Shown: positions 1 through 5,045 of the stretch, one piece after another
Numbering within the stretch: position 1 is the first letter of the stretch
Layout of the letters: every line of letters starts with the position of its first letter
Assembly (NCBI GenBank): GCA_013151785.1
Contig: JAADHP010000145.1
Span: forward strand, 1-5,045
DNA: 5,045 nt
Origin: Nitrospirota bacterium
GTDB taxonomy: Bacteria > Nitrospirota > Thermodesulfovibrionia > Thermodesulfovibrionales > JdFR-85
Reading direction: 5' to 3'
The notes under the pieces: model-generated
The model's database searches: none
Told to the model about the DNA's origin: nothing
What the model saw: only the letters and a program-made list of their open reading frames with translations
Translations under genes and position numbers: made by a program

Positions 1-4
1 AATA

Positions 5-34
5 TCCTGAATTTGTTACATGACTGATTCAGGA
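5..34 (-). terminator. Weak candidate hairpin downstream of hpt
   Basis: TCCTGAAT (5-12) and ATTCAGGA (27-34) form an 8-bp perfect inverted repeat with a 14-base loop, about 40 bases beyond the hpt stop. On the minus strand it is followed only by TATT before the window ends, so a T-tract cannot be judged. An additional AATATC/GATATT pair (1-6 and 55-60) flanks it. It could be a terminator or an operator. Confidence 0.25.
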
Positions 35-73
35 CAGCTTTAAAACCTTATACTGATATTTATTTGCTGAAAT

Positions 74-595
74 CTATACCTTTTTCTTGAATATGGCAAT
101 GTAGGGTAAATTTCTGTACTGGTCGTCAAAATCAAGACCATAGCCAACAACATATTCATTGGGAATCTCAAAGCCTTTATAATCTATGGGAACATCCACC
201 ACCCTTCTATCTTTCTTATCAAGAAGGGCACATATCTTTAGAGAACGTGGGGCCCTGGAAAGAAGTCTCTCTCTGAGAAAATTCAGGGTAATACCTGTGT
301 CAACTATATCCTCTATCAGAAGCACATCCCTGTTTGTAATATCCTCCCTCAGGTCATAGTAGATCTTTACCTCTCCTGTTGTATCTGTCTTTATGTAACT
401 TGAGGCAATGATAAAATCTATGGTAAGGGGTATTTTTATATGCTTAACTAAATCAGAAAAAAACATAAAGGCACCCTTCAAGATACCAATTGCCACAAGT
501 TCAGAGCCCCTGTAGTCCCTGTTGATCTCGTCAGCAAGCTCCATCACCTTATTCTGAATATCCTCTGGTGAAAAAAGCACTTTGCCTACAACCAT
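74..595 (-). CDS. hpt: Hypoxanthine phosphoribosyltransferase (purine salvage)
   Basis: This cytoplasmic enzyme transfers phosphoribose from PRPP to hypoxanthine (often also guanine), giving IMP or GMP. The 173-residue length is normal for bacterial Hpt. Visible family features, in order: the LKG pyrophosphate-binding loop at residues 39-41; the flexible catalytic loop SSYIKTDTTGEV at 65-75; the PRPP-binding signature VLLIEDIVDTGITL at 91-104, with the acidic pair E95/D96 and D99-T100-G101-T103; a conserved Lys in LLDKK near 127; and the C-terminal purine/Mg block GFEIP...VVGYGLDF...YRNLPYI at 141-166, with D155 in the usual acidic position. All key residues are present. The ATG start is supported by a strong GGAGGA Shine-Dalgarno at 606-601, six bases upstream of the ATG; the stop is TAG. 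It is separated by 243 bp from the prepilin gene upstream and is probably transcribed independently. In many bacteria hpt lies beside tilS and ftsH; neither is in the window, though the downstream neighbour is cut off. Confidence 0.96.
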   Translation of the reverse strand: MVVGKVLFSPEDIQNKVMELADEINRDYRGSELVAIGILKGAFMFFSDLVKHIKIPLTIDFIIASSYIKTDTTGEVKIYYDLREDITNRDVLLIEDIVDTGITLNFLRERLLSRAPRSLKICALLDKKDRRVVDVPIDYKGFEIPNEYVVGYGLDFDDQYRNLPYIAIFKKKV

Positions 596-838
596 AATTC
601 TCCTCCAGATGCAAGGTTATATATAGTAACATATTGAAAATTTTGGGGTAAATGGAAAATTTTACAACATAAGTATCTTTTTTCTGCGGGAAAGGAGTTT
701 TTTAGTATTACGAAAACTGCCAGAATGCCCTAACCCTCTGGTCGGGAGATTCACTGATCTGGAATGATCCCATTTTCATCTATTCCTGACGCAGGGCAGA
801 AGAGCATATAAAAAACAACCACTGTATGACACAGCCTT
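596..838. other. Intergenic region between the large prepilin and hpt
   Basis: This 243-base gap contains the hpt ribosome site (606-601) and AT-rich sequence likely to include the hpt promoter, but no hexamer pair good enough to name. No clear terminator for the large prepilin was found: the best stem (GGGA/TCCC with an interrupted continuation, about 744-771) is weak and has no T-tract. One minus-strand frame is unusually open and is discussed as a finding. Confidence 0.5.
636..663. repeat. Two direct copies of GAAAATTTT, 19 bases apart
   Basis: GAAAATTTT occurs at 636-644 and again at 655-663, and the AAAATTTT core is itself palindromic. The pair lies 40-70 bases upstream of the hpt start, in its probable promoter region. 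The spacing of about two helical turns would suit a DNA-binding protein or intrinsic curvature. AT-rich sequence makes such repeats common, so functional meaning is uncertain. Confidence 0.35.
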
Positions 839-3154
839 TTATCTGTCCTGGAACTGACATACACCTGGCCTCATCCGGGTCTGGCAATCACCGTCACTGT
901 CGTAGCCCTTCTGAGTGCAATAATCCGTGGTACACTGCTGCACGCAACTGGAACCAACAATATTACCAATATAATAGGTGGTATTAGGACTTATTGTTAT
1001 AGTCCTGTTACGCCTCCACCTTGTGGCAAAGGCATCTCCTGCTGCCCAGTAGCACCTGTCCTGACCTGTCTCATTCCTGACGGAAACACCCGAGGCATAA
1101 CATGAATCCACAACATTTATTGAAAAGCTTTGGGATGTTGATTGAGACCCTGGAGTGGTACAGCTGTCCTGCACCTGTACTGTAAAATTATAGGTACCGG
1201 GTGAGTCAAGCACCTGGGTACCTGTAATAGAGCATGTACCGGATGTATTTCCTGTACAGAAGTTTATCCCGCCGGGCAGTGAGCCCGATGTAAGGTTCCA
1301 GGAATAGGGAGATACACCACCAATCACTGTTATGGAACCTGAGTAGGCCTGACAATTTGATGCATCTGGCAGATTTGACGACCAGCCACTAAAGGGACTA
1401 CAGGCACTTGCAATGTTTACAGTATAGGTACCAGAGATAGTATTGGATGGAGAACAGGAATCCTGCCAGCCTACTGTAAATGTACAGGAACCGGAGGATG
1501 TAGGAGTTCCAGAGATGGTAGCACCTGTGGAGGTACATGTCAGATTGAGCCCATAGGCACTACAATTATTTGTACAGGTAGTGTTGGAGTATGGACTCAG
1601 ACCACCTGAGACGGTTATGCTCTGACTGAAGGCCGTACCCTGGGTGGCACTAAAGGCTGTACCTGATGCCGGACTGAGGCTTAGTGGAGTGGAACAGCTA
1701 CCACTTGAACCTGACGGACTTACTGTAACCTGACATTTTGCAGAATCCCCACAGCTATCAGCAATGGATAACACAAATGTGGTATCAGAACTCAATGTTC
1801 CTGTAGTACAGGTACCACCACTGGAGTTTGTAAAGCTTGTACAGGTACCACTCTGAGGAGAGAAAACCCCATTGACAGGTCCGTTCGTTATGCTATAAGA
1901 AATATCCCAGGTACCATCACCATTGTCTGAGGCTGAAAGTGAGCATGAGATAAGTTTATACAGATGGATATTATATCCCTTTGTGGTAGTGGTACAGCCA
2001 TCGCTCAACTGTGCACTCACCGGATAATCACCACAGTTGCCAGTGGGTGTGCCTGTGAGTTGAGAGCATTCATTATAGGAATCACTGTTACAATCTGCTG
2101 ATGTTGAAGCTGTAATACCTGTGGGAAGGCCTGATACCGTATAAGAATAGGATGATATATCACCACCTGAGCCAATTATATTTGCAATATAGGGCATATT
2201 AACCGTACCATCAGGTAAGCTCGAGGTATTTATCTTCAACTCCTGAGGGCGTACAACAAGACTGAATGACCTCTCATCACATGAACCGGCGCTGTCAGTA
2301 ACACTGAGCGTGAATGAAGAAGTGGCTGTTGAGCAGGCATTCAGAGTGCCTGAAGGACCGGCAAAGAGATTCGGTGTTCCCGTTAAAGAGCCACCTGAGA
2401 GTGAAAGCCCTGTGGGCAGAGTGCTTGCCGTGCCGGAGCAGTCTGAGGCTGCCCATGTATAGGACTGGCAGCCACCTGTTGCCCTTAAATTAACAGTGTA
2501 GGAGGAATCCTCTGTGGCCTCAGGCAGGGAGGTGGTCAGCATCTGTAATGGCTCGCACTTCACCGCATCTCTTAGTTCGTATACTGTAACGTACTCAATA
2601 ATATCATCATAGGTGTCAGAGTATTCCTCAATATTGTAAACCGAGTAAATCTCACCTCCTCCGATGTTGGTATTACTGGTAAGAGAGCCATTCTGCGTTC
2701 TGTCCTCACCCTTACTAAGCACAATGAAGGCCACATCCTTTTTGTAGTTATTGCTTCCACCTGACTGAGCCTTGTCATTTATAGCCATGTCAGATGGGAG
2801 GGAATTGCAACAGACTGAGCCTGTTGTAAGGTCAGCCCTGTCATTAGTGCCATCGTATTTTACAGATGTGTCATCCGGAAGGTAGACAAGGTCAATACCC
2901 CATGCATCCTTTTCATTACAGATGCCCTGAAACTCGGTCTGCGTGGGCAACCTCTTGCTTGCTGCAACAAACCCGATGATAGCCTCTTTGCATGCCTTCA
3001 CTCTTTCACGGGATTTCTTGAAGGCAGCCTGTTTTGTAAGCGGGCCAAGTAGGGCAGCACCCAGACCAACAAGAATGCCAATTACTATAAGCACTATGGC
3101 AAGCTCAATAAGGGTAAAGCCTCTCTGTGTGGTCTCTTTTTTCATGTTAATCAC
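839..3154 (-). CDS. Large cysteine-rich prepilin with Ig-like (He_PIG-type) modules, putative pilus-tip adhesin
   Basis: This 771-residue protein starts with a class III prepilin signal: a short basic leader ending RG (residues 1-12), then FTLIELAIVLIVIGILVGLG, so PilD-type peptidase should cut after G12 and methylate F13. E17 is the Glu5 needed for pilus assembly. Residues 13-60 form the pilin helix and 60-200 a pilin-like globular region. Residues about 205-683 hold about five Ig-like modules, several with LPTGL...LTGTP signatures typical of He_PIG domains. Residues 685-771 form a cysteine-rich tail with a DSDGD acidic loop (752-756). There are 36 cysteines, which implies extensive disulfide bonding outside the cytoplasm. 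It is far larger than an ordinary pilin (about 110-220 residues). I infer a minor pilin or tip adhesin; a pseudopilin-anchored surface protein is an alternative. The start is uncertain: GTG at 3154 has AGAAGG 12 bases upstream, while ATG at 3145 lies 21 bases from it. The stop is TAA. It lies downstream of two small pilin genes on the same strand. Confidence 0.88.
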   Translation of the reverse strand: MINMKKETTQRGFTLIELAIVLIVIGILVGLGAALLGPLTKQAAFKKSRERVKACKEAIIGFVAASKRLPTQTEFQGICNEKDAWGIDLVYLPDDTSVKYDGTNDRADLTTGSVCCNSLPSDMAINDKAQSGGSNNYKKDVAFIVLSKGEDRTQNGSLTSNTNIGGGEIYSVYNIEEYSDTYDDIIEYVTVYELRDAVKCEPLQMLTTSLPEATEDSSYTVNLRATGGCQSYTWAASDCSGTASTLPTGLSLSGGSLTGTPNLFAGPSGTLNACSTATSSFTLSVTDSAGSCDERSFSLVVRPQELKINTSSLPDGTVNMPYIANIIGSGGDISSYSYTVSGLPTGITASTSADCNSDSYNECSQLTGTPTGNCGDYPVSAQLSDGCTTTTKGYNIHLYKLISCSLSASDNGDGTWDISYSITNGPVNGVFSPQSGTCTSFTNSSGGTCTTGTLSSDTTFVLSIADSCGDSAKCQVTVSPSGSSGSCSTPLSLSPASGTAFSATQGTAFSQSITVSGGLSPYSNTTCTNNCSAYGLNLTCTSTGATISGTPTSSGSCTFTVGWQDSCSPSNTISGTYTVNIASACSPFSGWSSNLPDASNCQAYSGSITVIGGVSPYSWNLTSGSLPGGINFCTGNTSGTCSITGTQVLDSPGTYNFTVQVQDSCTTPGSQSTSQSFSINVVDSCYASGVSVRNETGQDRCYWAAGDAFATRWRRNRTITISPNTTYYIGNIVGSSCVQQCTTDYCTQKGYDSDGDCQTRMRPGVCQFQDR
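1106..2542 (-). repeat. Protein-level array of about five Ig-like modules within the large prepilin
   Basis: Residues 205-683 of the large prepilin read as degenerate tandem modules of about 80-100 residues: approximately 205-303, 304-400, 401-480, 485-583 and 584-683. Recurrent marks are LPTGL (246), LPTGI (343) and LPGGI (626), each followed by LTGTP (257), LTGTP (366) or ITGTQ (643), with ISGTP (547) in the fourth module. Modules also tend to end in a strand with a 'DSxG/DSC' turn, as in VTDSAGSC, IADSCGD, WQDSC and VQDSC. This is the pattern of He_PIG-type putative Ig domains, which are common in surface adhesins. The third module (401-480) lacks the LPTG/TGTP marks and is assigned only by length and its DSCGD turn. 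Module borders are estimates by eye. Confidence 0.7.
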
Positions 3155-3312
3155 ACAACATATTGGCCTTCTGTAAAGGTTTATTACAAACAGTATAGAA
3201 CTGAGTTAGTATACACATATTGCCAAAGTAGCCCTTATAACAACTTGAAAGGGGCCGCCAGAATTGTTTATATGTTCTCAGTGGTATTTAGAAGAAATTG
3301 GGTCATCATAAA
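3155..3312 (-). other. Intergenic region before the large prepilin; no convincing promoter
   Basis: This gap lies between the hairpin after the second pilin and the start of the large prepilin. On the minus strand it has two TATACT hexamers (3213-3208 and 3197-3192) that could serve as -10 boxes, and a TTGGCA (3226-3221). The spacings from TTGGCA are 7 and 23 bases, so no standard -35/-10 pair forms. No sigma-54-type element was found. The large gene is therefore transcribed either from a promoter not recognisable by eye or by readthrough of the hairpin. Confidence 0.4.
3167..3172 (-). promoter_or_regulatory. Probable Shine-Dalgarno of the large prepilin gene (start-deciding)
   Basis: On the minus strand AGAAGG occupies 3172-3167. 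It is 12 bases from the GTG at 3154 and 21 bases from the ATG at 3145. Spacing favours the GTG, though it is longer than ideal, while the ATG is the stronger start codon. Both give the same prepilin cleavage site, so the mature protein is unchanged. By contrast, the two small pilins have textbook GGAGG sites, so this gene is probably translated less efficiently. That fits a minor subunit but is inference. Confidence 0.45.
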
Positions 3313-3350
3313 TACAAGGGAATGGCTTTTTCAAAAGCCATTCCCTTGTA
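3313..3350 (-). terminator. Perfect 18-bp hairpin after the second pilin: terminator or attenuator
   Basis: The arms TACAAGGGAATGGCTTTT (3313-3330) and its exact reverse complement (3333-3350) are separated by only two bases. The hairpin begins seven bases after the TAA of the second pilin gene (3359-3357), the expected place for an intrinsic terminator. In the direction of the genes the stem is followed by TTTATGATG, a short and interrupted T-tract, so termination may be incomplete. On the plus strand the stem is followed by ACATTTTTAT, a better T-run, but no plus-strand gene runs toward it. Alternative roles are a 3' stabiliser of the pilin mRNA or a partial attenuator that lowers expression of the large prepilin downstream. 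Confidence 0.72.
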
Positions 3351-3356
3351 ACATTT

Positions 3357-3998
3357 TTATCTCTTGGCATCAAAGTAGTATATTGCAGCCTTTGCACTTG
3401 TATTACATGCATCAGGAGTGATTGTACCAGAGGCATAGGCGGCAACCCATGAGGTGGTATTTGGTGCAGTGGCATCGGGAGTTGTTCCCTCACAAACAAG
3501 TTGTCCGTCCTGCCCATTTGCACTACCATCAATGGATACATCAAGAGCCTCTATATATGTTAGTTCGTCATTATTAAAAGCATTTGCACAACCACTATCT
3601 TTACAGATTATCATTACATTCTTTCCTGCATCAGCACCACCATCTGTCCCAAGAAAGACATAGAAGGTATAGGAACCCATGGTTATCGTGTTTGTCTCAG
3701 AACCAGACGCTCCTTCATAGGGTGGATTAATGAAATTCGCACCTGTAAGATCTGTCTTTACATTTCCATCACCGATCTTTCCATCCCTGTCAGAATCTCC
3801 AGGAAAACGGCCCTTTCTGTCAAAGAATGTCCAGATGGCAACCTCCCATGCCCTGCCTTTATTGACAAATTTCTTTGACCTTGCATTCTGGATCAGATCC
3901 TGTCCCTTGAGCACAGCACCAAGAATAATACCGATGATTACAAGCACAATGGCCAGCTCAATAAGTGTAAAGCCTCTTTCTTCGTGTAATCTTTTCAT
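3357..3998 (-). CDS. Type IV pilin-like protein (prepilin), second of a paralogous pair
   Basis: This 213-residue secreted filament subunit has leader MKRLHEERG, with cleavage predicted after G9. The mature end FTLIELAIVLVIIGIILGAVLKGQ carries the Glu5 equivalent E14 and the hydrophobic assembly helix, which is also the inner-membrane anchor before assembly. The globular region has FPGD (65-68) running into the acidic loop DSDRDGKIGDG (68-78), which resembles a DxDxDG calcium-binding loop. A second conserved stretch is DVSIDGSANGQDGQL (153-167), followed by four cysteines overall (132, 137, 169, 198) that could form two disulfides. It is clearly paralogous to the pilin at 4085-4744: the first 24 mature residues differ at two positions. 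ATG start with AAGGAGGT six bases upstream; TAA stop followed at once by a strong hairpin. It is probably co-transcribed with the upstream pilin. Whether it is the major fibre subunit or a pseudopilin of a type II-like system cannot be decided here. Confidence 0.92.
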   Translation of the reverse strand: MKRLHEERGFTLIELAIVLVIIGIILGAVLKGQDLIQNARSKKFVNKGRAWEVAIWTFFDRKGRFPGDSDRDGKIGDGNVKTDLTGANFINPPYEGASGSETNTITMGSYTFYVFLGTDGGADAGKNVMIICKDSGCANAFNNDELTYIEALDVSIDGSANGQDGQLVCEGTTPDATAPNTTSWVAAYASGTITPDACNTSAKAAIYYFDAKR

Positions 3999-4016
3999 AA
4001 AATACCTCCTTTTGAT

Positions 4017-4070
4017 TTATTTTCTGATCTGTAGTACTTTTGCCCGTATAAACTTAAAATCACAAATCAT
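4017..4070 (-). CDS. Possible 17-residue mini-ORF between the two pilin genes
   Basis: An ATG at 4070 opens a 17-codon frame (MICDFKFIRAKVLQIRK) ending with TAA at 4019-4017. It is preceded by AGGAGG at 4086-4081, ten bases upstream of the ATG, and this site overlaps the TAG stop of the first pilin gene. The frame ends just before the AAGGAGGT of the second pilin. It therefore fills most of the 86-bp gap and has a good ribosome site, so it could couple translation of the two pilins or act as a leader peptide. The peptide has no recognisable motif and a frame this short can arise by chance. Confidence 0.22.
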   Translation of the reverse strand: MICDFKFIRAKVLQIRK

Positions 4071-4084
4071 TAATCCTGAACCTC

Positions 4085-4744
4085 CTACGGTGTCCTGTCA
4101 AAGAAATAGGCAAGTGATACCAGATCATTGTTGTTACTATCTGCAGGCCATGCATCACCTGCATCTGAAATATCATGTCGCCTGACACGTCCTGTTGTAC
4201 CATCCTCGGTACCATCAATGGATACGTCAATCATCTTTGCCATCCAGGCAGGAATACTGTAAATAAAGATTGCATTATAGGTTGTGGTACCTATGGTTGC
4301 ATAACCGATGTTGAAGTAGCCATTGAAATTATGTTTTGCCAGCAAAATATTGGGCTGACCATAGGGTGCTACATTTACAACCCTCATATCAGAAAATGCC
4401 CGGTTCACGTTGTTCTCACCTGTGGTGGTAGATGCACAGTAGTCAGCTGTAGGGTCGGTATTATTACTTGGGGTGCCACCTGTTACATTATTGGGTGCAT
4501 TATATCCGATAGTACCATTCTGATTACAGTCACCCGGGAAATAGTTTTTGCGATCATAAAAGGTCCATAGCATTGCCTCGAAACCTTTAAGGTCATTCTG
4601 GATCCTCTTTGCCTTGGCATTGTTTATCTGCTCCTGACCTTTAAGAACCGCACCAAGAATCAGACCAATGATAACAAGAACAATAGCAAGCTCTACAAGT
4701 GTAAAACCTCCCTCAGATACCCCCTTTAATTCTCCCTTTTTCAT
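4085..4744 (-). CDS. Type IV pilin-like protein (prepilin), first gene of the pilin cluster
   Basis: This 219-residue filament subunit begins with a 13-residue leader ending EGG. Cleavage is predicted between G13 and F14, and the mature end FTLVELAIVLVIIGLILGAVLKGQ carries E18 as Glu5. The helix is followed by a globular region with FPGD (69-72), the loop GDCNQNGTIG (71-80) that corresponds to the acidic loop of the paralogue but with Asp replaced by Cys/Asn, and DVSIDGTEDGTTGRV (173-187). Only two cysteines (73, 103) are present, probably one disulfide. The start is ATG with GGAGGT (4754-4749) four bases upstream; the stop is TAG. It is the promoter-proximal gene and lies just downstream of a sigma-54-like site and a sigma-70-like site, as expected for an abundantly made pilin. 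Type IV pilin and type II-like pseudopilin roles cannot be separated from the sequence alone. Confidence 0.92.
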   Translation of the reverse strand: MKKGELKGVSEGGFTLVELAIVLVIIGLILGAVLKGQEQINNAKAKRIQNDLKGFEAMLWTFYDRKNYFPGDCNQNGTIGYNAPNNVTGGTPSNNTDPTADYCASTTTGENNVNRAFSDMRVVNVAPYGQPNILLAKHNFNGYFNIGYATIGTTTYNAIFIYSIPAWMAKMIDVSIDGTEDGTTGRVRRHDISDAGDAWPADSNNNDLVSLAYFFDRTP

Positions 4745-4770
4745 AATGACCTCCAGAAAAATTTTTTCTC

Positions 4771-4798
4771 ACTATATTAACATTTTTATTTTTCTCAA
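4771..4798 (-). promoter_or_regulatory. Candidate sigma-70-type promoter of the pilin cluster
   Basis: On the minus strand TTGAGA (4798-4793) and TATAGT (4776-4771) are separated by 16 bases, each matching its consensus at five of six positions. Transcription would begin near 4764, giving a leader of about 20 bases that still contains the GGAGGT of the first pilin. Between the -10 box and the ribosome site lies an A/T palindrome (4755-4769, arms AGAAAAA/TTTTTCT). The region is very AT-rich, so chance matches are likely enough to keep confidence moderate. Confidence 0.42.
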
Positions 4799-4841
4799 TT
4801 GCCACTCCCCATACCTCTGGAAATAAGGTCAGCTTCCATTA

Positions 4842-4857
4842 AACAAAATCCGTGCCA
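4842..4857 (-). promoter_or_regulatory. Candidate sigma-54 (RpoN) -24/-12 promoter of the pilin cluster
   Basis: On the minus strand TGGCACGGATTTTGTT runs from 4857 to 4842. It matches the -24/-12 consensus TGGCACG-N4-TTGCW with correct spacing and a perfect -24 half. The single deviation is in the -12 dinucleotide, GT in place of the strongly conserved GC. Transcription would begin near 4831, leaving a leader of about 87 bases. Sigma-54 control of pilin genes through PilR-type activators is established in Pseudomonas and Geobacter, which makes the position meaningful. No activator-binding site could be identified, and the -12 change may weaken or abolish function. Confidence 0.5.
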
Positions 4858-5045
4858 GCTATTTTATCAAAGTCAGGTGGAATAATAATCGCCTCTTAAT
4901 TCTGGAATTTCAATAAAAATTTAAGGATTCACAACATCCCAAGATTTGTTTTAAAGCATTATATAACACAATTTTATTACATCGTTTTCATGTTTTCTTT
5001 ACAGGCAAAGTAATTGCATGTTTTTAGAGTAAAAAATTTTAGCAT

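Larger units (their letters stand above)
4745..5045. other. Upstream non-coding region of the pilin cluster
   Basis: This 301-base, AT-rich stretch has no convincing gene. It carries the sigma-54-like and sigma-70-like candidates described separately. A further perfect TATAAT occurs on the minus strand at 4963-4958, but no acceptable -35 lies 16-18 bases upstream. A minus-strand frame is open from the window edge (5045) to a TAA at 4979-4977, giving 22 codons. It may be the end of a gene outside the window or chance, and shows no motif. Confidence 0.6.

Noticed and set aside
607..660. Possible hpt promoter (minus-strand TTTACC, 18-base spacer, TACTAT)
   Set aside because: Each hexamer matches consensus at only four of six positions in an AT-rich stretch, too weak to list as a feature.
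596..838. Cyclic-di-GMP (GEMM) or other riboswitch in the gaps before hpt and the prepilins
   Set aside because: Such riboswitches occur near pilin genes in some relatives, but none of the conserved GEMM core words was found in any of the gaps.
2572..2778. Minus-strand 68-codon ORF within the large prepilin gene
   Set aside because: It lies wholly inside the longer prepilin frame, has no family signature and is an out-of-frame shadow.
2943..3176. Plus-strand ORF of 77 codons antisense to the large prepilin start
   Set aside because: It is the mirror of the conserved prepilin N-terminal coding sequence, which has an unambiguous family signature on the minus strand.
3278..3544. Minus-strand 88-codon ORF overlapping the end of the second pilin
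   Set aside because: It is out of frame with the pilin, runs through the terminator hairpin and shows no recognisable motif.
3454..3663. Plus-strand 69-codon ORF opposite the second pilin
   Set aside because: It is antisense to a well-supported gene with no motif of its own.
3730..4185. Plus-strand 151-codon ORF spanning the gap between the two pilins
   Set aside because: Most of it is antisense to the pilin helix region and the ribosome sites of the minus-strand genes; it has no protein-family signature.
4175..4570. Plus-strand 131-codon ORF opposite the first pilin
   Set aside because: Its isoleucine/cysteine/glycine-rich composition is that of an antisense shadow, and the opposite frame is a clear pilin.
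1..5045. CRISPR array, tRNA, rRNA or insertion sequence
   Set aside because: No regularly spaced repeats, cloverleaf-like sequences, rRNA stretches, transposase motifs or paired terminal repeats were seen.

Overview
The window reads as part of a chromosome of a Gram-negative, fairly AT-rich bacterium. All protein genes lie on the minus strand, so transcription runs from the right edge to the left. The class III prepilin leaders, the possible sigma-54-type site upstream of the first pilin and the general protein style suggest a Desulfobacterota or Nitrospirota type organism. No phylogenetic marker decides this, so the placement is inference.

Layout in the direction of transcription: (1) 5045-4745 is an AT-rich upstream region with two candidate promoters, a sigma-54-like -24/-12 element (4857-4842) and a sigma-70-like -35/-10 pair (4798-4771). 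(2) 4744-4085 encodes a 219-residue type IV pilin-like protein. (3) After 86 bp, which may hold a 17-codon mini-ORF, 3998-3357 encodes a second, clearly paralogous 213-residue pilin. (4) Seven bases after its stop is a perfect 18-bp inverted repeat (3350-3313), a strong hairpin that probably terminates or attenuates transcription. (5) After a 202-bp gap, 3154-839 encodes a 771-residue protein with a prepilin N-terminus, a roughly 200-residue pilin-like region, a series of Ig-like He_PIG-type modules and a cysteine-rich tail. It has 36 cysteines in total and is best read as a large minor pilin or pilus-tip adhesin. (6) After 243 bp, 595-74 encodes hypoxanthine phosphoribosyltransferase (hpt), a purine-salvage enzyme with no evident functional link to the pili.

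The three prepilin genes look like one surface-appendage locus: two small subunits that could build or prime a filament and one large, disulfide-rich protein that could be displayed by it. No assembly machinery (PilB/C/D/M-Q) lies in the window, so processing and export would depend on genes elsewhere. The most notable items are the giant Ig-repeat prepilin, the hairpin that separates it from the small pilins, and the sigma-54-like promoter at the head of the locus.
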